From: Melanocharis versteri
Taxonomy: Eukaryota; Chordata; Aves; Passeriformes; Melanocharitidae
DNA length: 64,000 bases
Direction: 5' to 3'
Assembly: GCA_013397845.1 (NCBI GenBank)
Contig: VZTG01007654.1
Span: 480,354-544,353, forward strand
Position numbers and translations under genes: made by a program. This document shows, piece by piece, positions 14,601 through 29,600 of this stretch (positions within the stretch are counted from its first letter, which is position 1; every line of letters begins with the position of its first letter). The notes under the pieces are model-generated. The model was given only the letters and a program-made list of their open reading frames with translations, was not told the DNA's origin and did not search any database.

Positions 14601-17600
14601 AGAGAAGCTGAGAGCTGCAAAATGTCCAGTCAGAGGTGCTACGACAGATGTGCCAGACTGATTAGGACAACGTTTAACCTAATGCACTGAAAGACAAACC
14701 GTGTTTGTACAAGAGACTTACTTCAGGTACAGGATCCAACAAAGAGGCCTTCAGTCCGGGGGTCACACTGGGTAGGTATGGAGCCAAATCCTAAAACAAA
14801 GAGCCCGAAAAGTCAGAACCAGATTCAAAATGAGAGAAAACAGAGCCACCTTCATGTAAAGGATATTCGCCCCTTATTATCAGCAAACATCCTTAACATC
14901 CTGACAGCTGAATTAGTTGCTCTCTCAATACTGCAGACAAGCATAGTGAATTATTCTGCAAGTCCAAGAAACACCAGTTCTGTGCAGATCACTCAAAACC
15001 TTTTTAATGCTCACTCACAACCCAGCAGTTTGTGTCTTAGAGAAATCCAACACTCCTAACATTTACACAAGGTTTAACTGTAGAGATTATCAGCACAAAA
15101 ATTAAACATAGATCTTTAGCCTACAGTCAGGTCCTACAAATACTTTTCAAACAAACCCTGGATCCATTTTTTAGCAGCTGATCTGCATTTCTCTTATTTG
15201 TTTGTTAAGGCATTTCTTATATGGTAAAAATTACAAGACCTTTTTGCAGGGATAAACTGGTAATAACTAGATGACCAAAGCTGACAGTCTTAAGGACCTG
15301 AGAACTATCACTATCTTTATAGTCATCTGTTCATTTACATACATTTAATTAAGAAGCTGCATGGATGCTAGTATTTTCTACCTTAACAGCAAAATCTCCA
15401 AGCCAAATAAATTCTCTGCAGTGCTTGTCACAGTAATCTGATAGAATACAGTTAGAGAGCATTTTTAGCACCGTACCTTCTGGTCAGTCAGGGAGTACAT
15501 GTTCCCAATGATCTGGGCAGCCATTTTCCTGGTGTCTGTGGAACGATCCTGGAAAGCTCTCTGAACAATTGGCATGATCAGTGCTAAGGATGGAGCATCA
15601 ATGAAATGGACAAATTTGGTATCCAGTAGAGTCTGCAAACACTTCTGAGTCTTCCTGGATGGGTCAGTGAGAGCATCCAACAGAACTGGAGCAATTGCTG
15701 AATATTTTTAAAAAGGAGAGAAAAGACTTTATTTGTACATTAACCAAAAACATGTGTCAGGATGAGCCGGTGTGCTCTCATGGGATGTTTTAGGTCCTTC
15801 TAAAGCAACAAGTAGCACAAGGACAGGGGAAACTCTATTAACATCAGCTGAAAAAATGGACAGGAACATTTAAAAAGCCTGGAAGCAGACAGCTGCTGTT
15901 AAGTTTTCATGTTATACTTCTGACGGGTTAGTTTCATTTCTATACAAATTTGCATTTAATCCTAAACACTGTGAACCTAAGCCTTGCTATCATAAACCAC
16001 AGTCACATCAGGACATTAGAGATGCACAGACAGGTCTTACCCAGGATCTCTGGATTCCTGATGACAGACCCAATCTGCCTGAGAGCCTGCTGCCCTGCAT
16101 TCTGCACCTTCACATGGGAATCTGTCAGCACTTCAGTGAGTTTGGGCACGATGTTGGGTAAACAGGATGACAGTTGTTTGGGAGCACAGTACGCCATAGC
16201 CCCCAGCAGTTCCACTGAGCCTGTGAACAAAGTACACCAAGAAGAAAAAGACATAAGAAAAGACAAAACACAGTATTAAGAATTGACATGAGATGATAAT
16301 CACATTTACTTCAGACTCAAATCTACCAGTCAGAGAACACAAAGAAAGGCTGAAATGCATTAAGTCACTCTATGCCACCTAAAGACACCAAAAAAATACT
16401 CTTCTTTTGTACGAGGGAAAACGAATATGTTAAGAAAATTCCAGGTTCTGCAGTACTACTATAGAGACAGGATACAAACTGTCCCTTGAATATGCCAGGG
16501 GGAAAAAGATTACTCAAATGTGTCAGGGAACTCAGCTGTAAAAAGCTGGAGAAGTTCCACAGTCCCTTATAAGACAATAAACCACCATGGCCATCTGTAG
16601 GGATGAAGGAATACACAAGGGGGATGAGGGCAAAGGGAACTGTGGGTCACTCTCAACCATGTCAGGCATATTTTGGTCCATACCAGCTTTAGTTCTCCAA
16701 GATTCCTCTTCTAGTGCCGCAAGAAGTGATGGCAAAACCAGCTTCACTCCATGAGTACTCAGATTGCTCATTACAGCTTTGGCACAGTCATCTGCAGCCT
16801 CCAAGGAGAAGAGAACACTTACAACCTGTGACACAACACTTTTCCTTCCTCTGAGACTCTCTGGGAACAAAGCCTTCATGTAAATAGTGTCCCAGTACAA
16901 CGATGCAGCTGGCTAACCAGCTCCCAATTAATGGCCAATGAAATCCGATGTTTTCAGTTACTAAGAGGATCAAATTGTTTTTAGTGGTATCTCAAGGGAT
17001 AGGTCACCTTCTCTATTCGCTTCGTTACAAACAGGATTCACATCCATATCCTTTCCATCTGGGTTTTTCAACATTCTGTGATAGCAGAAATGTAAGGCAC
17101 CTTACCTCTCGCACGTACTGGTTCCCATCTCCAAAACAAAGCAGCAGGTGAGGCAGCACATGAACCACATAGGGCTCAAAGAGCTTCCCCAGCATGCTGC
17201 AGAGCATCTCAAAGGCAAACAGAGCCCCTAAAAACCCAAAAAGGACAGTCAGAGGAAAATACAACTTCATTTAAGGAGGATGGGAAAAGAAGATACAATT
17301 TGCCAAATATCTGTAGAATATCTTTTGTTCCAAAAGCACTCAAATCTCACAGCTGAAAGTCTCTTGTTTTCTTGCCCTTGTGCTGCAGTGGGGATTTGTG
17401 GCCTCAGAAAAGGAGCTTTCCCCCCAGCAACACCTGCCTTTGGAAACAGGAGAGAGGGGCACATCCATATGGGCTAGGACTAGAAATCCTTCCACCACCA
17501 GGTGAATCGAGCAATTTTGGGACACTATACACAATCAACAGCCTCACAAGAGACACTTCCCATTTCTTTCTTGCCAAACTTTAGTAAAATAAACGTAGCT

Positions 17601-20600
17601 AAACCAAACACAGGAACTTCACCTGACCACAGTGGTAGTAGGTACAAGAGAAGTGCTAAGTATCTGGAGGGAAAAACTCCTGTCCCTTACCCTCCCGCCG
17701 GCGGAAGTTCTTCTTGTCCTGGATGGCATCGGTCAGCGTGGTCATCATCTCCTGCTGCTTGAGAGAGAGGATGCCCAGGCCTTTCACCAGCCCTGCCAGC
17801 CCATAGGCTGCACCCTTGCGCTCAGCGTACTTATCAGACTCCAACAGCAGCTGCATCAGCTTCTGGATCATTCCTCCTGCATCCTCCTTAATTGCAGGCA
17901 CCAGAGGTGGTAAACAGCTTGCCACTGACTCTTGAACCTGTAAAACAATCCACCAGATCATGAAACAGCCATAACTAACATAAATTCCCCCTAGAATGTA
18001 CCCCAAATGAAACCTTTCTGTCACCATTTTTCATCTCTCTGCCATCCCTAACAGTATCCTGGTGTTAACCTGCCTCTGTGTGGAACCTGACAACTCCTCC
18101 CAAAGGCACCTACCTGCTGAGATGGGGTGGATAAGGCTGCTATCAGTTTGCCAACAATTGGTTTCACTTTAGGGTCACTCTTGTCCAGATGTTTTGCCAG
18201 TGACCCCATCAGAATGACCACACTTTGCCTGACAGCATCATAACTGGCATCATTAGGAGCATTTTTCAGGAATTCTTCAAACACTGGCAAGAGAGAGTTA
18301 ACATTGTCCTGAAAAACAAAACCACAGAACTTGCCACTAGAGTCCACTCAGAATGAGATTTGCTATGCTCAGTGGACTTGTTTGCTCTTCTCTGAGCCAA
18401 CAACTGAACAATCACACTGTATTTACAGTTCATTTCATGTGTCACATCACATAAAACCTTGTATCATCCCAACAGGCAACAAATATTTCCTGCTACAGAG
18501 AAATTAGCTCTTCAAAATTAGAATCCCCAAGCCTGCCAGCATGACATTCTGCCAGAAGCAACACAAGCTCCCAGGCCTGAACATCAGTGCCCGCTCCTCT
18601 GCTTGCCCCATTTGCAAAGGGAGAGCAGAAACATCCAACAAACTTCACACTGTTTTTCCAAGAAACATAAGGAAAGAATGAATAATATGAAAATACCCCA
18701 ATTGTCTTGGGCTAGACTAAGGAATACAGACATCTGCCCAGAGGTGACTGGCACATATGAGGAAATCAGAAGCTGAGCAATTCACACCCTGCACACCTTC
18801 CCCATCTGACACTGCTGGGGAAGGGCTGGCAGGGAGAAGGATGGTCCTCAGTTCCCTCAATGTTTTCAGTTTAATTAAGCCAACAATCAGCAAGGTTTCA
18901 TGTTTTGCTTTGCATGAAGCCTGAAAAGGAATTCTCATCTTTGCAGGATTAAAAGATCTATGGTCTGATTTTACTTTTATGATTTTACTTTTACTACTCT
19001 AGTTTTATACCACTTTAACTCCAGTTCATCCAGGGATATTACTTTTTTATAGCAATGACAGGGATGAACCACACTTAGTCAACACTAGACACTAACAGAA
19101 CAACTCTGAACACAAAAATTCCTAAATGAAGGTTTTCAGCTGTTTACAAACAACAGCAACCTCTAAGAAATGTATAAAAATTAAAAAAAAAAAATCTGTG
19201 GGCTCCAACACAGTATCTACACATCCATTACATTTTTCTTCCACTGCTAGAGAGAAAAACGTTCAGACTTACTTTGCCATGAGTGTTGAGTGTTGAAAGA
19301 GCTGCATCCAACATGCACTTCCTGACCTCAGGACTGCGATCGTTCAGAGCATCCGGCACAAAAAACTGGAAGAGGGGCTTCACCTGAGAACTGTCCAGAT
19401 GCTCTGAGAGCTTGTTAAGGGCCAGTGCTATGCCACACCTGTGAAGAAGGTGAGCCTGTGAGCTTGACTACTCACCGAATTGAGAGCTCACAATCACATT
19501 TGCTATCAGCAGCAATTACAGAAACTGAGAGCAACAACCATTATGGAAACAAAATGCCTCAGAGTGTCCAACCTCTGTGCATTTCATTACATAACCCTAT
19601 GCTGCAGTCTCCCACAAGGACAACAATCCCTCAGTCATATAATAGCTTTTATCTCAATTAAGCATCATGGATACTTGAGCCAATTCAGACATCAGGATCA
19701 CTTCAAGTACTGCTGAAATGCAGCAGCTTTACAACAAGGTATATCAGCATTAAAGGATAGATTAGCTCAAGACAAGTAGCAAACAAGATGATCTCCAATT
19801 AAACCTGTACAGAACATACAAGTAAACAAAAAGTAATTATCCAAACTGGAATTTGGCCAGTTCATTAAGGCTTGCAGTGCTGCTCTTGAAACAATCAATG
19901 GCCCATACAGAGGTGGGAACACAGTAAGCTAAGAAAAAATCAGACAGAGAGAGGAAAGACTCTGTTTTTATTAGGACATAGAGGTATCAGCATCCAGTAT
20001 TTTGATGGAGTTCTGCCTGCCCCCAGTTTGCTTGAGGTACACAAATATTCTCTACCAGAAGGACACACAAAAATAGCAAGTCAATACAATTGCATGTAAT
20101 TTGTTCTTCTAAATAAAAATCAAAAACATTTCATTTGGATGCACAGGAAGTGATGAGATCAATCTGAACATGACTGTACCTTGCTTCCCACTGGTCAGGT
20201 GGTGATTCAGATATCACTCGTCCCAAAGCATCCAAAACTGGAGGTGGCCTCTGGAAGGAGAAAAGATTTCATTAAAATGCTTTTTCAAAGGACAGGCAAG
20301 CAGACAATCTGTCAATCATACCTGCAATGCCATTTGATAATACTGCACAGAGTTATGACACCACTAGCAGAAGAGCAAGGTAAAACAATAAGCAGAAAGC
20401 AAGTCTGGGGTCAAAATTACTTCAACTGGCACTGCTCTACCACAGCCTTTCTGCATCATCTAAGGCACCCCTCCCACCTGTCCAATGGTGCCATTAGTGG
20501 CTGAAAACACCAAGTTCAAGACATGGAAGTCTGTGCTAAGCTCAAACACAGCAACAGTAGATTCAATGCGCATCTTCAGGACAGACAAAATGAAAAGTGA

Positions 20601-23600
20601 CTAACAGAAAATAAAGCATCAGCTCATGCCTGTCAACCCCTTAGGGCAAGAGTACTTACATAGAGCTTCTCCTGGTAAATCTCGGTGAGCTTGCTCATGA
20701 CCTCTGCTGCTTGCTTTCGGTACTGAGCTACAGCTCTGGAAAGAGCCTCAGCCCCCGCCTGTCGCACTGCCTCTTCGTGGTAGATGACATCTTTGATCAG
20801 CAGGGAACACAGGTCAGGCTGCAGCTCCAGACCCATGGACTCCCACAGCCTGCAGCACACACACAGAGGTGATGGGTCACCCTTCAGCCAAGAAGCCACT
20901 GCTACATGTACTGCTGGAGTGACCTACAGCTGCCCTCCAGCTGTGGGGGCAAAGCCCCTGAGTGCAGCTCCATGCCCTGGGCAGAGAAGAGGTCCCCCTA
21001 AAACCCCATCAATGAAGAAGAACCCTCACCTCTCTGCCAGCTTCTGAATCTCAGCTTCAACATCAAACTTAACTACCCAGAGGCGACGCAACAGGTTCAG
21101 TCCATTCTTCTCATCACTGTCTGGGGTTGGTAGAACCATTTGTAGCTCCATCAGTCCCTGAATTAGTTAACAGGAAAATCAGTGCAAGGATCTGATTTTT
21201 AGAAACAGATGCTTTAAAACACTTAAAACTTTAGGCAAGTCAAGCTCTCAGTGGTTGAAACTGTCAAAATTCATGTTTGCTTGTGCCTTACACTGCCCAT
21301 GGTGGTCAAGGACTTCCTATTGCTAGTAGGTGAGATGGTGGGACTCAAGAATTGTGCTCCAAAGGCAGGTTGCAGAGGCTCTGGTGACTACAGTCTGTTC
21401 TGCTTCTAAGTACACACAAGACAGCTCAGGTGAGCTAAACTGGAATATGTTTCATGGCAAAGAACACCGAGCACTCCTGAGGTTTTTCTTTGTATGTTCT
21501 CAGAAGTGACTAAGCCTGAAGCTTTCCAATAACAAGGCCTAGTACAGACAGGAATTTTTTGACAGCTTCTCTCTTTAGACTAAGCTCTATCCAATTGTCA
21601 ACAGAAAGTGCTAAGTAGTCCTAATTATAATTCTTTTAAGGAAACAAAGGTGTGGATAAACCCAGAGTATTCATTTTTGCAGATAAATCCAGCACAAAGA
21701 GCATGGCTTGGAGCATTATTGTTCAGACTGCCTCTGACACACTGCCCAAAGCCTGGCATCACAGCTGAAGCCTCTCCACATCAGTGTTAGAGCAGATTCA
21801 CCTCCAAAAACGTAGGGAATTGGGTGTGACCCTGAGTGATTGCCACCTACCCTGAGAGCTGCGTCTCGAACGTTCATGCAAGGGGACTGCAGGGCCTGCA
21901 GGAGCACATCGATCTCCTCCTGCTCGGCGTAGGCACAGCCGTCCTCACCGCTGCTGCTCGCGCACAGCACCGTCAGCGCCTCAGAGGCCAACACCTACAA
22001 CACCACCAGCACGTGTCAGAGGTTCCACTACACCCTGAACTGCTGTCAGAGCAACCCCTGAGTGCTGTCACAGCAGAAGAAATTCCCAAACAACAGTGAC
22101 AAAGCCGAGACATGACAAGTTCAGTCCAACTCTTTGCTTTTTATTATCGACCTTTCTGCCACCTCATGCCTTACAACAAACACTCAGAGGAGAGACTACT
22201 GAACTTATCTGGCAGAGCAAGGAAAAATGTCATCTCTGGAAGACTGAAGAATATATTTGTACAATAAAACCCACAGAAAAAAAGATGCAGACATTTTATT
22301 CCAAGAATACCATAAACATGGAAGAAAATTGGGAATGTATCAACCACCAGCATCAGAGACTTAAACCAGTTGGTACATCTTCCTCATTTTGATGCTGATG
22401 AAACTTAGGGAGAATCCTGACTGTGGTTATGAAGCTGAACACTCACCTGTAACCGTGGAGAACCCGTTCCTATCACCCGGGTTAGCAGAATCAGCATGTC
22501 CCTGCGGGGCAGCAACTCTGGGCCATTCTGAAAGGTTGACAGGAGAAAAGGTGGGGGGAAAAGTCTTTTATCGTGTGATTTCAAAGTGTCTTGCCTATGT
22601 ATGACACTCCTTAAAAAATCCCAGTCAAAACCTAGGGCTGGACAGGTACCAAAACCCAAGACAGAAAACAACTCTATACAGTTAACTCTAACTTGTAGAA
22701 TTCATCTGCATTGTCCAGTTTACACATGAGCTGTTTTATCCCATGGCTCATCTGAAGGAGGTCATCTGACCACACAGCTCTCACCTCATCCACCAACAAA
22801 GACTGGCCATTTCCTGATGATCTCAGCTGAGCATGGACTGTAAGGATCTGCAGAATCTTGACCAGGAACTCCTCCTTGTCTTCGCTGTTATGGGGTGTCT
22901 CGGTCATAACCGTCTTCAGGAGAGGAAAGACTAAGGAAAATGCTGGAGCTGATAATGGGGCAGCACCTGTGAAAAGGAAAAACCATCCTGTGAACACAGC
23001 TGATCCTCTCATGACTTGGTTTATGATACTGACTGGTATAAAATGTACGCTTGAGTAGTTCATAATAGAAAAGCTTCAGCCTCATGCACAAACATGCTGA
23101 GTAAACCTAAGTATTTGCCACTTAACAGCAGCAACAGTGTAGCTCCAACAGTGACTTCTGGCATTTCAGTGTTAGGTTAAGGGTAGGACTTGATGATCTT
23201 AAGGGTCTTTTCTGACCTAGGTGATTCTATGATTCTACCTGGCTTCAATTAAAGTCACATTAGGATTCCAAATTATTACCAATGCCTCAAGGGTATAGAA
23301 ATACTTACTGTAAATGGAATTGAAACAATTCAATGAATTAGACAGTCACTTACAAAGTTCATTCGTCTCAAAGCAAGGCCCTGTTTGTCAGCTACATTTC
23401 CTTTACACACTTCCTACCAACCTAGTTAACCTGTCATTCCAGTCTTCAGCTGGATCCTTGAGAATTAAGTCCTTCTAATCCTGGTGCAAGCTTCAACTCC
23501 CCTCCCCTCCTTGAAAAATTAAAGCTTTTGGATTCCCATTGTTAAAAGATTTTTCTCCTTCCTTTTTACAGGGATTTGGCTACAGCACATAACAAATGCT

Positions 23601-26600
23601 TCTTCTAGTCCTTCACTAGTCCAGTTAATATTCAAGTATCAGATGTCTATAGAAAACGTTTCCTTTCTATATCCTATCTGTGCTGACAGAGAATTCCCAA
23701 GTTTAAATTTCTAAATGCAGATGAAGAGCACTGCAGATACAATACTGCAGTATTAGTCAGCTTATGTAGGGCAAAAATACTGCAAAAGTAGTTCAAGGGA
23801 GAAATATTAAATCCCAAACACATTCTGAGCTCCTATTTAACATCAACAGCTTCAGTAAAACCCTCTCTATTTCTCATGTGGGATTTTTCTCTCTGTTTGC
23901 TCAGTAGCTGTTTGCTTTTACACTTTTTTTTTTCTTTTTTAATTATTGGCTGGATATTTTTAGCCTTAAACCACTGTCCCTCTATACACAGCAGGAGGAA
24001 GAAAGCTTTATTTGAGAAGATAAATGTTCTATCTACACAGTAGCTGGTATTGACCAATACGAGAAAGATTATAGGATGTATCTTGGCATTTCAGCAATGA
24101 ATGATAAATTCTATCATCCACATTACAAGGAGGTATGGTGACTCTTAGGTCTCATAGTAACCTAAGAAATTAATCTCTACTAAATCATATCACACAAGCA
24201 CATTCCAAAGAACTTTGAAAATTAGGAAAAATCCTTTGGGAATATAGTATAACTTGTCCAACAAAGTGCTGTGGAAACTACTGCCCTTCTCTTGCAGAAG
24301 TGGGAAAAATAATTAGATATTAATTTAATTAAGCAATATAGGAAATCTTGAAGGACTGAAAATACTTCCACTACTTTCTGGAAATAAGCCTGAAAAAGGA
24401 TTCAAATGTTAATGAACTTGCACTTACTACAGCAATAAATTGCACAGTAGAGACACCAAATTATCCCAGAGATACTCAGCACTGAAGTGGTGATCAACAT
24501 GGTCAATTGCCACTGGTCAGCTGTGACAGTGACATGTGCCACAGTCACACCACTGCACACCTGACTGGCACAGGAACAGCAGGAGAACAGAACTATGGCG
24601 CTAAGGGACCAAACAGAAACCCACATTTCCCTTAAAAATATACACCACCTACCACAGCAGCTTTTGATCGGGTTAGATGATGAACAGCTCCAAAGCCTGG
24701 GTGAAGGGAACCACCTCTAGTCCTGAAGCACACCCTGAGACAGCCAAAGCCATCCCAGTCCCCAAAGGACACACACCAACCCTCCCCTCCTGCACTGTTA
24801 CCTTCAGTGGAGTGGCACAAGTACTTGTGCACTCCACTGTGAAGAAGATTCTGCAAGCAACCTAAATTAAAACTAACTCTGTGAAATAAAATTTTTTAAA
24901 AAAGGTTTACTTTAACTCAAATCATATCCTTGCACTGTAAAAGTATTGGTGCTTGCCATCATGTTACAGACTGGAGAGAACTGCTCTTTCTACAATCATG
25001 CCAGAATAAAATATTCATGAACTGCAGCACCACACAGCAAACAAGCAGAGGCCATGGGCACTTCACTGCTGTGATCACAGATAACAAGCAATTATTTTGT
25101 CTCTCCACTTAGTCTCACTGAATCCCTTATGCTAAGTGGTGTTGAAAGGCAGGAGCTGTCCTTGGCAAAGATGAGCCTTAATTTCACTGCTATTATTTCT
25201 GTATGAACCATTTTAAGGAAAAATACTGTTATTTCATTTCTACACTTTACTATAGTTGTAACATCACTTCTACTACTACCAGCAGAAAAAAAACCCTTAA
25301 GGTTTTTCATATCTATGAAGAGTTATCCAATTAAAAAAGAAAAAGTGAAGTTTTGCTTGCAAAACATAATACAAACTCTGAAAACTAGAACAGTTCATAG
25401 TTACTGGAGGTGGGGGCAGTGTCAGCAGGATGTACCACATCTACCATACTTCATACCTGGCTCTCCCTTGCTGGTTCGGCTGGGAATGGTGTGGGCATGC
25501 AGCAAACTGACCACTCTGTTCAGAGCAACAGGCAGCTCTTCCTGACACCAGGATTCATCTAATTCACACTCTGGTTTCATCAGCCGCAAGGTCACGTGGC
25601 TTACTAGAGTACCTGGAATGGAAGAATAAAGAATCCGTGAGAGGGCTAAACCCAAAGATTTCTTGAGAGAAAAAGCCCCAGGAACACAGACCCAAGAATT
25701 GTAACAAAGCTCTGGGCAAGAGCCCAGGCTGCAAAGAGGCTCAGAGCAGGAAGCCCAGCCCAGGGCTGTCAGGGGACAGATTTCCTCACAACGTCTGTGA
25801 GTTACACTCACACCCTCCAAACTCTGCACAGGGAAAATGGTCCCACAGCGACCAGCTGCTCCTCAGAGCTGCTCACTGACCAGACAAGTCCTTGTCTTTG
25901 GTCCCAGTCCTATCCAGCAGTAGGATCTCTGGGAAACCAGAGCCATCTCCCTAAGCACTGTTCCAGGTGGTTTTTCCTCTTGGCTTTCTGTGGTACATGG
26001 TCATGATCCAGTTTGTAAGAGCAAGAATTCTCACCACCATCAAAATGACACACCCTGCCCTTAAACAGCAACTGCAAATACTCACCAAAGGTTTTCAGTC
26101 GAGCAGGCATGACACAGGAAGCTAAGGAAAGAAAAGGCTTCTTAATCCTTGGAGCAGCCAAAGGAGATCGAAAAAGGGGCAAGAAGGAACTGATGAGACC
26201 AGGGATGTACTGAGTGAGACCGGGAGGCTTTTTCTTTATAACAGTATCCAGGAGTCCTAGAGCTGTTTCCAGCTCATTATCAAGCTGTAAGAGAAACAAT
26301 TCAAGAGATTACCATAAAAAAATCCCCACTGGGAAAAGAATCGGGTTGTTAAATCTCATTTCTAATAACAGAAACAAACAGGTGATTGCTACACCATTTT
26401 CCTTTTATAAAAGTGATTTGGGTCATGGTGGCTGCAGAGGTGGCAAAAAATACAACCAAAACGTACCTCCTTCAGCCGTTTCCTTATCTGAGCCTCCCTT
26501 TCCAGCTGTGCATGCATCAGCTCCTTCTGCTTGCTCGTCAGCTGCACCTCATCCTTTATTCCCTTCTTCTTCTTTATCTCCTGCAATAGGCAGCCATGGT

Positions 26601-29600
26601 CATCATTATCTGGGAGCTACAAACACCATCTCTTCAATTAGACAGAGAAGCAAGTTGGAAACATTGGGGTTTTTGCTATTTATTTTTAAAACAGTATCAA
26701 AATATCCTTCCAAGTACTTCCCTCTTGAGTAAAGACACAAAATGGAAATCAGCAGGTTAACAACACTTTGGTGTCCCTTCAGCAGCATAACGTAAGTTCC
26801 TCCACATTGATCACAAATTATTTGATATCATTAAAAAGTGCTGTCCAGTTCATTTACAGGGGATGGTACGTCACCCTCCCCAGAGCTAAGAGAAGTCAAC
26901 CTTTGTTAAAAAAAATGGGATACATACAGATAGAAGTATTCCAAGTAGTTCAGAGAATCTTTCCCACACACACAACACATGCCAGAAGCCACAGAACACC
27001 ACACGACTTGCAGTGAAGATTCTGACCAGCCTGGCATTCCTTTTTCCATCAACTCACCTCCTTCAGCTCCAGCTCAATGATTTGCTCCTTGAAGGAATAA
27101 GCTTTGTTCTCCCTCTTCATGTTAGCCTTTTTCATACTGTCCTGTTGAGCACTGAGAAGGAAAAGTAGAGAAAGAATCAGCACTGCTCTGGACTAAGGAC
27201 CAGGCATAAAAATCTAGGAACTTCTGTGCAGAAAGAGCATCTGACACACCCAGTCACCCACTGGCAAGAATATCAGCAGTGATCAATCCCCAGGTGCACA
27301 GAGAAATTATGAAGACTTACCTCTGTATTATAGATTTGTCATACAGCTCTCCGTCGGGTGTCTTCATGATGGCAAATTCCTCTCGAGTAACCTGGCACAG
27401 AGCTGGATTCTCCATTGATGCTGAGATAGTGCTGATGAGCAGAGGGAGCACTCTACCAGGTGAAAGCAGAGAGAGAGACCCCACTGCATTCATAGATGAC
27501 TGTCAGGAAAATGAAGGAAAAAACATCATCAGTATTCCTTTAAACTGTCTCCAAGAAGCACGCCCTGCTGAGGCAGCCCCCATTACATTCCAATCCCCAA
27601 TTCATTGTTCAGGGGGTATTTGAATCTTATCTAAAATTCTACTCAGTTGCTGGTACATTCTTTCCCTCTTAAATCCCAGCTCCTTTTCATCAGAGACATT
27701 CTCTTTTAACCTCCCTCTTTCCCACCTTTTAGACAGCTCTCCTTCCTTATAGACCTGTTAGTCCTGAACTTCTCCAAGATACCTCCCAAAACTAACACAA
27801 GGAAAGCAGTTTATCACCTGGTTCTCCGGAGTGTAGGTGGTGATCCTGGGTAAGATGTCATTCAGGTGTTTGGTAATGAAGTCTTTAGGATCTATCTTCA
27901 TCCTGATGAGGAGGGCTGGCCAAAGTCCTGGCTGCACTGCCACTAGCAAGAAGAATAAATGAGCATAATAAACATGAAGCAGGTTGCTGGCACAACAAAA
28001 CAAAAAGGTACAATAAAAACTCATACATTGGCCGTGAGAGTCTTATCCCTGCACTCACCTACAGATGGATGATGGCTCACCAGCAGCATCTCCAGGGCCA
28101 GCTTCTCTGGCTCAAAGGAGTCCACATCAAGCCCTGCCACGCTGGAGATGACACAGAGGGCCTCATGCAGCACACGAGGGGGAATGTATGTCCTTCCCAG
28201 CTCCGACAGCTCTCCTGCCTCTGTCACCAGGACCTCGTGAGGCAGAATCTGAATGGACAACACCAAACCTTCCTGAGACCTGAGCACACTTCCCCACAGT
28301 AACACCAGGCTGAATGCCAACAATCACCTCCCTGTCAGTACCAAAAACCTGAAGTTTTCAAAGGAAAGAAGGGGATACATGGTAACAGCAAAACCAAAGC
28401 ACAGGGATGACAGTGACAAAAAGATTATGAATGGAGGACTATACTGGATTTGGCAAGCCAGGGTAAAATAAAACTAAAATGACCACTTCTGGCAAAGACT
28501 TTGGGAAAGGTTGAGCCAGCTGGCTGGGAACAGTATGCCCAACTTCTGCAGTCTATAAGCCAGGGCCAAAGAACCAAGATACAAAGAAAGGAATGAAGCA
28601 CTTGATCTTTCAGCAGAGATTAAATTTGCATTAAAATAATAAAAATACATGGAAAACTACAGGTTCCTCCACAAAATATTTTGAATATGTCTTTTCTACG
28701 TATGTAGACTAGGCATACCCCAGACATTGATACTGTAATATGCAGTAATCCAGTAACAATCTGGAGCTGAATCCTGTTCACATCAGGCTGTATGTCAATG
28801 CTAACAGCAACCCTAGGGCAGGGAGGTGACTGGCAGCACTCAAACATCTGTCTGAACAGAGACTTGCTGGCTACTCACCTTATGAGAACTGAGGACCACT
28901 TTGAGCTCCTCCAAGAGCCCATAGGCCAGCTTGTACCCTCCCAGAGAGGACAGGAGCTTCTTCACTGTCTGGTGGGCCTGCCTGCGGACGTGCCAGGTGC
29001 GGCTCAGCAGCACGGCCACCAGGGCACGGTGGTACTGCCTGCAAACACAGACACACGGGGTTAGCCAGGGAGGCAGCTCTGCAGCCGAGGGGACAGAGGC
29101 ACCAAGAGTTCAACATCCCGTGCAAAGCCCCAAGCCCACGCCCCCCGTGCCCACGGCAGCACTGTGGGGTCAGACAGGGATGGGGGACAGCGAGTGCTCC
29201 GTACGTACTGAACTTTGCTTTCAGGCAGCCGCTGCGCGTGATCCAGGAGCAGGCGCTCTGTCAGCTGCAGCACTGTACACATGGCTGGGGGAAAAGACAA
29301 ATATTTAAAACAGCATGAGGCTTCGTAAGGAAACAGATTTTTTTTACCTGAAAACAAACGAACAGCAAGCAGGACACATTAAAATAGCTGAGCTCCCCAA
29401 GCTGAGCCTCTATATAATCTTCTAACTGAAGCTAGAGACAAATCCAACTCAGATCTGCCAAGACTGGGAACTGAACCATGATTTCATTGAAATGTCGTTA
29501 GCTGGATCCCAGGACAATTTTCCTGACCATTGTGTGTGACCTATTTTGGTCTAAGCTGACAGAGCAAAGCAAATTATAAACACCACGCTCAGTGCTTCAG

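Noticed and set aside
26214..26732. 172-codon plus-strand frame
   Set aside because: It overlaps GCN1 exons 23 and 24 on the opposite strand and has no similarity that I recognise.
29201..29208. Alternative donor TAC|GTACGG for GCN1 exon 17
   Set aside because: It shifts the frame into the next exon; the overlapping CA|GTACGT donor restores QQYHRAL.
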